A stretch of 64,000 bases of DNA, taken from contig DBRG01000017.1 of assembly GCA_002305545.1 (NCBI GenBank), positions 1 to 64,000 of the forward strand. The letters run 5' to 3'. The translations under genes and the position numbers were made by a program. The notes beneath the pieces were generated by a model. That model did no database searches. It saw only the letters and a program-made list of their open reading frames with translations, and was not told the origin of the DNA. Source of the DNA: Bacteroidales bacterium UBA1374. Its GTDB lineage: Bacteria > Bacteroidota > Bacteroidia > Bacteroidales > UBA932. Shown here in pieces: positions 59,825 to 64,000 of this stretch (positions are counted from its first letter, which is position 1; each line of letters opens with the position of its first letter).

Positions 59825-60986
59825 ACAGGGGATCTGCATAGGTCTTTACTTCCTCCTCCCCTATGGTTTCAGAAGACAATATGATAAGCCGTTCTATCAC
59901 GTTCCTCAATTCCCGGACATTACCAGTCCAATTGAGTTTTTTCAATTCTTCAACAGCCTGCGGTGTGATGGTTCTTTTTGACATTCCGTATTCGGTGCAG
60001 ATCTGTTCAATGAAATATTCTGCCAGCAATGGAATATCTTCCCTGCGTTCGGCCAGAGGCGGCACATGAATGAGTATCACGCTCAAACGGTGGTACAAGT
60101 CTTCCCTGAATGTGCCTTTTCCAATTTCCTTCACCAGGTCCTTGTTGGTAGCGGCAACCACCCGTACACTGACACTGATATCCTTGTCGGAGCCGACACG
60201 TGTAATCCTGTTTTCCTGCAACACACGCAGCACTTTTGCCTGAGCTGCCAGGGACATATCCCCGATTTCGTCCAGGAATAGCGTTCCTCCGTCTGCCTGC
60301 TCGAATTTCCCCTTATGTTGCCTTATGGCCGAGGTAAAGGAACCTTTTTCATGACCAAAAAGCTCACTCTCAATCAATTCTCCAGGTATGGCAGCGCAAT
60401 TTACTTCTATGAAAGGCATTTTGTAACGGTTGCTTTTCTGGTGAAGCCAGCGGGCAACCAGCTCTTTTCCTGTGCCGTTGGAGCCTGTGATCAGCACCCT
60501 GGCATCTGTTGCAGCGACGCGTTCAATCATGTTCCAGATGCGGCTGATAACGGGAGACTTTCCAATCAGCGGGGGTGTCTTATCTTCTTTGCGTTTGAGT
60601 TTTTTATTTTCCTGAACCAGAGTTGATCTGTCGTTGGCATTCCTTATGGTGATAAGTATCCGGTTCAGATCCAGGGGTTTTTCTATAAAATCGTAAGCGC
60701 CTTTTTTTATGCATTCCACGGCAGTATCAATATCGCCGTGGCCCGAGATCATGATAACCGGCACATCCAGGTTCATATCCTGTATCTTTTCTAGTACTTC
60801 TATCCCATCGATCCCCGGCATCTTGATGTCGCAAAAAATCGTATCTATCTGCACCTTTCCCTGTTCCAGCAGAGACAGTGCCTGTTCCCCGTTCTCGGCA
60901 AGGGACACTTCATATCCCTCATACTCCAGTATCTCTTTCAGGGTATTGCGTATACTTTTTTCGTCATCGATGATCAATATTCTCAT
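59817..60986 (-). CDS. NtrC-family response regulator without DNA-binding domain
   Basis: The protein (389 residues from the ATG at 60986) has a receiver domain (ILIIDDEKSIR, phospho-Asp in FCDIKMPGIDGIEVL) and a sigma-54 AAA+ domain: Walker A TGSNGTGKELVAR, Walker B GGTLFLDEIGDM, arginine region FREDLYHRL and NWTGNVRELRNVIERL. It ends directly afterwards (ADPLFI); the Fis-type helix-turn-helix present in most NtrC proteins (about 60 residues) is missing. The sigma-54 contact loop GAFTGA reads GSFTSA. It probably pairs with the kinase converging on it. Confidence 0.9.
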   Translation of the reverse strand: MRILIIDDEKSIRNTLKEILEYEGYEVSLAENGEQALSLLEQGKVQIDTIFCDIKMPGIDGIEVLEKIQDMNLDVPVIMISGHGDIDTAVECIKKGAYDFIEKPLDLNRILITIRNANDRSTLVQENKKLKRKEDKTPPLIGKSPVISRIWNMIERVAATDARVLITGSNGTGKELVARWLHQKSNRYKMPFIEVNCAAIPGELIESELFGHEKGSFTSAIRQHKGKFEQADGGTLFLDEIGDMSLAAQAKVLRVLQENRITRVGSDKDISVSVRVVAATNKDLVKEIGKGTFREDLYHRLSVILIHVPPLAERREDIPLLAEYFIEQICTEYGMSKRTITPQAVEELKKLNWTGNVRELRNVIERLIILSSETIGEEEVKTYADPLFI

Positions 60987-61021
60987 ACTACCGGCATTTA
61001 ATCCTGTAAAGATAACCTGAA

Positions 61022-61053
61022 TTTCGCAAATAGGAGATTTTCCGTTACATTTG
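61022..61053 (+). promoter_or_regulatory. Probable cmk promoter
   Basis: TACATTTG at 61046-61053 matches TAnnTTTG, with TTTC at 61022-61025 as a near -33 box (spacer 20). The cmk ATG is nine bases further on. Confidence 0.5.
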
Positions 61054-61062
61054 AAACAGAAT

Positions 61063-61764
61063 ATGAAGCAGATGATCATAGCCATAGACGGGCATTCTTC
61101 TACCGGGAAAAGCACTTTTGCAAAAGCCATAGCAAGGGCCCTGGGTTATACATACCTGGACTCCGGAGCACTCTACAGGGCCGTGACACTTTATGCCCTG
61201 GAAGAAGGCCTGACAGACGCGCAGGGACGGCCCGATGCCCCCCTGCTGTTGCAACGCCTGAAAGACATCTCCCTTACCTTTATAAGGAATCCTGAAACCG
61301 GTCGGGATGATACATACATGAATGGGAAAAACGTTGAACAGCGTATCCGGAGCCTGGAGGTTTCCAGGAGCGTCAGCCCTGTTTCCGGAATTCCCGGAGT
61401 AAGGGATTTTGTGGATAACGAACTCAGGAAATGGGCCGGGAAAAAAGGAGTCGTCATAGATGGCCGCGATATAGGCACAGCTGTTTTTCCACAAGCCGAG
61501 ATCAAGATCTTCATGACCGCCCCCGCCCCGGTAAGGGCACGCAGGCGGTTGGAAGAGATGAAGGCAAAAGGAGAAGATGCCACTTATGAAGAGGTGCTGG
61601 ATAATGTACAACGGCGCGATCAGCTGGACTCCAGCCGGGAGGTACATCCACTTATAAAGGCCCCTGACGCTGTTTTGCTTGACAACGGGAATATGACCGT
61701 TGAAGAACAAATGGAATGGTTTAAAAAACTGCTGGAGGACAAATGGGATATCAGGTTGAAATAG
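61063..61764 (+). CDS. cmk: Cytidylate kinase
   Basis: Cmk phosphorylates CMP and dCMP. The protein from the ATG at 61063 has 233 residues, with P-loop IDGHSSTGKSTFAKAIA, LDSGALYRAVTL and DGRDIGTAVFPQAEIKIFM. An earlier TTG four codons upstream is unlikely. The gene overlaps ispH by 22 bases. Confidence 0.96.
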   Translation: MKQMIIAIDGHSSTGKSTFAKAIARALGYTYLDSGALYRAVTLYALEEGLTDAQGRPDAPLLLQRLKDISLTFIRNPETGRDDTYMNGKNVEQRIRSLEVSRSVSPVSGIPGVRDFVDNELRKWAGKKGVVIDGRDIGTAVFPQAEIKIFMTAPAPVRARRRLEEMKAKGEDATYEEVLDNVQRRDQLDSSREVHPLIKAPDAVLLDNGNMTVEEQMEWFKKLLEDKWDIRLK

Positions 61765-62624
61765 ATAAAAGATCGGGGTTCTGTTCCGGGGTGATACGAG
61801 CCATCCGGTGTGCCGAACAGGCAATGAATGAGAACAAACCCGTGTATTCTCTGGGAGCCATCGTTCATAACAACGAGGAACTTCACCGCCTGGAAGAAAA
61901 AGGACTCCGGATAATAAACCGCAGCCAGCTGCACCAGATACCTGTAGGATCCACGGTCCTGATACGCGCCCACGGCGAACCGCCACCCACCTATGCACTG
62001 ATAGCCGACAGAAATATCAGTCTTCTGGAATGTACCTGTCCGGTGGTGCTTCTTCTGCAGAAAAAAATCAAAAAGGAACACGCCAGGATCAAGCCTAAAA
62101 ATGGCCAGATCGTGATCTTTGGCAAACAAGGTCATGCAGAAGTAGACGGGCTGGTGGGACAGGTGGCCGGCGACGCAATTGTCGTTGAGACACGGAAAGA
62201 TCTGGATAATATCTGTTTTTCAGGCGGACCTGTCTCGCTTTTTTCCCAGACCACGCAAAATCCGCAGGAGTACATGAAAATCCGGGAACACCTGATCCGC
62301 CTTATGCAGGAGCAGGGCATGGATCCGGACAGGCTTAAAGTATTTGACACCATCTGTTCCCAGGTAGACGGAAGGCAGACAGCACTGGCACGTTTTGCCC
62401 GCAGCCGGTCCTTGATACTTTTTGTCGCAGGGAAAGAAAGTTCCAACGGTAAAGTCCTTTTCCGTACCTGTAAGGAAGCCAATCCACGCAGTTATGCCAT
62501 TGAAAATCCGCGAGACATTTCCCTTGCCTGGTTCAGACCCGGAGATACGGTGGGTATATGCGGGGCTACTTCCACCCCCTTCTGGCTTATGGAACAAGTG
62601 GCTGAAAAAGTCCGCAACTTGTAA
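61743..62624 (+). CDS. ispH: 4-hydroxy-3-methylbut-2-enyl diphosphate reductase
   Basis: IspH is the last enzyme of the non-mevalonate isoprenoid pathway, giving IPP and DMAPP. The 293-residue protein has the three iron-sulfur cysteines in FCSGVIRAI (C14), ECTCPVV (C99) and DTICSQVDGRQ (C205), plus GKQGHAEVDG and SQTTQN. The isoprenoids would feed, among others, the geranylgeranyl-reductase-type enzyme earlier in the window. The stop overlaps the next gene as TAATG. Confidence 0.96.
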   Translation: MGYQVEIDKRSGFCSGVIRAIRCAEQAMNENKPVYSLGAIVHNNEELHRLEEKGLRIINRSQLHQIPVGSTVLIRAHGEPPPTYALIADRNISLLECTCPVVLLLQKKIKKEHARIKPKNGQIVIFGKQGHAEVDGLVGQVAGDAIVVETRKDLDNICFSGGPVSLFSQTTQNPQEYMKIREHLIRLMQEQGMDPDRLKVFDTICSQVDGRQTALARFARSRSLILFVAGKESSNGKVLFRTCKEANPRSYAIENPRDISLAWFRPGDTVGICGATSTPFWLMEQVAEKVRNL

Positions 62625-64000
62625 TGAAAACAAAGTATGCCGATATTCTTTTTCCACTGGCCCTGGAAAGCCTGCTGACATACAGAGTCCCGGAAGATCT
62701 CTGCGCTCAGGCCGTCCCGGGATGCCAGGTAACAGCGCCTGTGGGAAACCGCATCCACACAGGAGTGGTTTACAGACTTCGGGACGAACCACCACAAGGA
62801 AGCCTGCAAGACAGCCTTAGGGATATCATATCGGTTGTTGCATCCCTGCCTCTGATCCCGAAAAAAACGCTTATGTTCTGGGAGTGGATAGCGCAGTATT
62901 ACATGTGCCCGCCGGGCCTGGTGGCAAAAATGGCCCTGAACCTGTGGAAATTCAAAAGGCGTGCAACCAGTCTAACCCCGGATCCGGGGCCGCTTCCCGA
63001 ACCGGGACCGCCTCTGTACCTGGAAGGCATGGGACGGGAAACGGTTTACATTGAACAGGTCCGCATGACCCTTGACCGTGGCGGACAATGCCTGATTGTA
63101 TGCCCCGACCGGATGTCCTGTGAATCTGTACACCAGTCCATGCTCGCTGCATTTGGAGAACAGGCCATCTGCTTTCATTCAAAGAGACCGGTAAAGGAAC
63201 AAAGCAAGGCACAAAAAGAATTGTATGCTGGCAATCCCTGTGTGGTCACAGGAATGCATCTTGCCCTCATGCTGCCCTTCACCCGGCCCGCCCTGGTTAT
63301 AGTGGAACGGGAAGAGCATCCCGCCCACAAGAAGTCAGATGCAGTCCCCTACCTGAACGCAAGGGATGCAGCCCTGATGCTGGGCCAGCTGTTTCACGCA
63401 CAGGTCATCCTCGGATCAGCTTTACCCTCTCTGGAAACCCTATACAACATAGAAAAGGGAAAATTCAAAGCACTGGAAAGCTTTCCGGCCGGCCGGCCTC
63501 TGCCGGAAAAAACCGTGCTGATTGACACCGCTGCTTCTCTGACCACAGGGACCATGAGGGGCCCGTTGGACCTGCGTACGCTTGCAGCGGTGGAAACCTG
63601 CCTGGCAGAAAAGAAAAAAATACTTTTTGCCGAGGCCGGTCCTTCCTTCCCGGAAGACCTTCCACAGGAAACCGGCATTCTTGTTTGCCGGCCTTTCCAG
63701 ACCCATCACCACCTTGACAGTTCCATAGGACTTGTTTGCTTTCTCCAAGTTGAAAGACTCCTGTCAAGAAAACATTTCCGGGCTACGGAACAGGCCTGTC
63801 ACATCATGGGGAACGTCCTGCTGTGGGCGGCAGTCCAAAACCCCCAGGTTCCCGTGATGATTCAATCCTCCGATATGGACCATCCATTTTACCAGTCCCT
63901 AAGAGACGGGCTTTCCGCTTCCTTTATGAGAGAGATGCTGCAGGAAAGGATCAGGTACGGGTACCCGCCGCACACTCGGCAGATACTGATCACCGTTTTT
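62624..64000 (+). CDS. PriA-like protein with degenerate helicase motifs (partial, runs off the window)
   Basis: 459 codons without a stop run to the window end. The start follows ispH as TAATG. The N-terminal 110 residues clearly match PriA (YADILFPLALESLLTYRVP; FWEWIAQYYMCPPG). Further on, family landmarks are recognisable but decayed: the P-loop GVTGSGKTE is LEGMGRETVY (residues 133-142), the DEEH box is VEREEHPAHKK (227-237), GTATPSLE is GSALPSLE (264-271). The region with the zinc-binding cysteine clusters and helicase motif IV is missing (about 190 residues shorter between 271 and the YPPHTRQ block at 447). ATP hydrolysis is not expected. The frame and codon use are uninterrupted, so it seems to be kept as a protein. 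Confidence 0.85.
   Translation, partial: MKTKYADILFPLALESLLTYRVPEDLCAQAVPGCQVTAPVGNRIHTGVVYRLRDEPPQGSLQDSLRDIISVVASLPLIPKKTLMFWEWIAQYYMCPPGLVAKMALNLWKFKRRATSLTPDPGPLPEPGPPLYLEGMGRETVYIEQVRMTLDRGGQCLIVCPDRMSCESVHQSMLAAFGEQAICFHSKRPVKEQSKAQKELYAGNPCVVTGMHLALMLPFTRPALVIVEREEHPAHKKSDAVPYLNARDAALMLGQLFHAQVILGSALPSLETLYNIEKGKFKALESFPAGRPLPEKTVLIDTAASLTTGTMRGPLDLRTLAAVETCLAEKKKILFAEAGPSFPEDLPQETGILVCRPFQTHHHLDSSIGLVCFLQVERLLSRKHFRATEQACHIMGNVLLWAAVQNPQVPVMIQSSDMDHPFYQSLRDGLSASFMREMLQERIRYGYPPHTRQILITVF

Overview
The window reads as chromosomal DNA from a member of the Bacteroidota, most likely the Bacteroidales. Supporting signs are the promoter pattern TTTG-N19-TAnnTTTG (clearest in front of cvpA), an ileS / DksA-like / lspA run, an operon joining a GT3-GT35 glucan enzyme with GH57, GT4 and GH133 enzymes, small DUF3795, DUF4783 and DUF6448 families, and Ser-type lipoprotein and TlpA-like exports. 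It is mostly well-packed housekeeping sequence with a few accessory stretches. The species cannot be named from this sequence alone.

Layout. 1-4.2 kb: an AT-rich small membrane protein, an exported redoxin-like protein, and a minus-strand operon of a Tat-like protein, DUF3795, GH105 and deoC. 4.3-16 kb: a GH9 hydrolase, a GT1 glycosyltransferase, a geranylgeranyl-reductase-type flavoprotein, a lipoprotein phosphoesterase, a B12/radical-SAM enzyme, an ABC half-transporter and a PF14907-type nucleotidyltransferase. Two copies of a 119-bp palindromic element lie here. 16-21 kb: DUF6448, AraC / MFS / methyltransferase operon, VOC, YdeI and DUF3795 genes. 21.1-22.3 kb: a palindrome-dense gene-poor patch beside tRNA-Ser(CGA), with a broken outer-membrane gene, three 99-bp inverted-repeat units, two small cloverleaf-like repeats and a nested palindrome. 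22.4-27.6 kb: lspA, DksA-like, ileS, cvpA.

27.6-34.8 kb holds what I consider the main find: a peptidase-containing ABC exporter, two translationally coupled small peptides with double-glycine-type leaders and GxxxG motifs, a CPBP/Abi membrane protease of the kind that gives immunity in two-peptide bacteriocin operons, then TolC and a membrane-fusion protein. Together they look like a complete Gram-negative two-peptide bacteriocin cassette with an export route across both membranes.

34.8-36.9 kb: greA / HIT / TlpA-like operon. 36.9-51.4 kb: one long minus-strand operon, xseA-xseB-porin-glgB-GH133-GT4-GH57-(GT3+GT35)-ribF-small protein, which can build, branch, debranch and phosphorolyse glycogen. 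51.4-55.3 kb: engB-prs-nadE-small protein-der. 55.3-61 kb: DUF4783, rlmH and an NtrY-like kinase facing an NtrC-like regulator without its DNA-binding domain. 61-64 kb: cmk, ispH and the start of a PriA-like protein whose helicase motifs are lost. All six intact convergent gene pairs end within 3 bp of each other or overlap.
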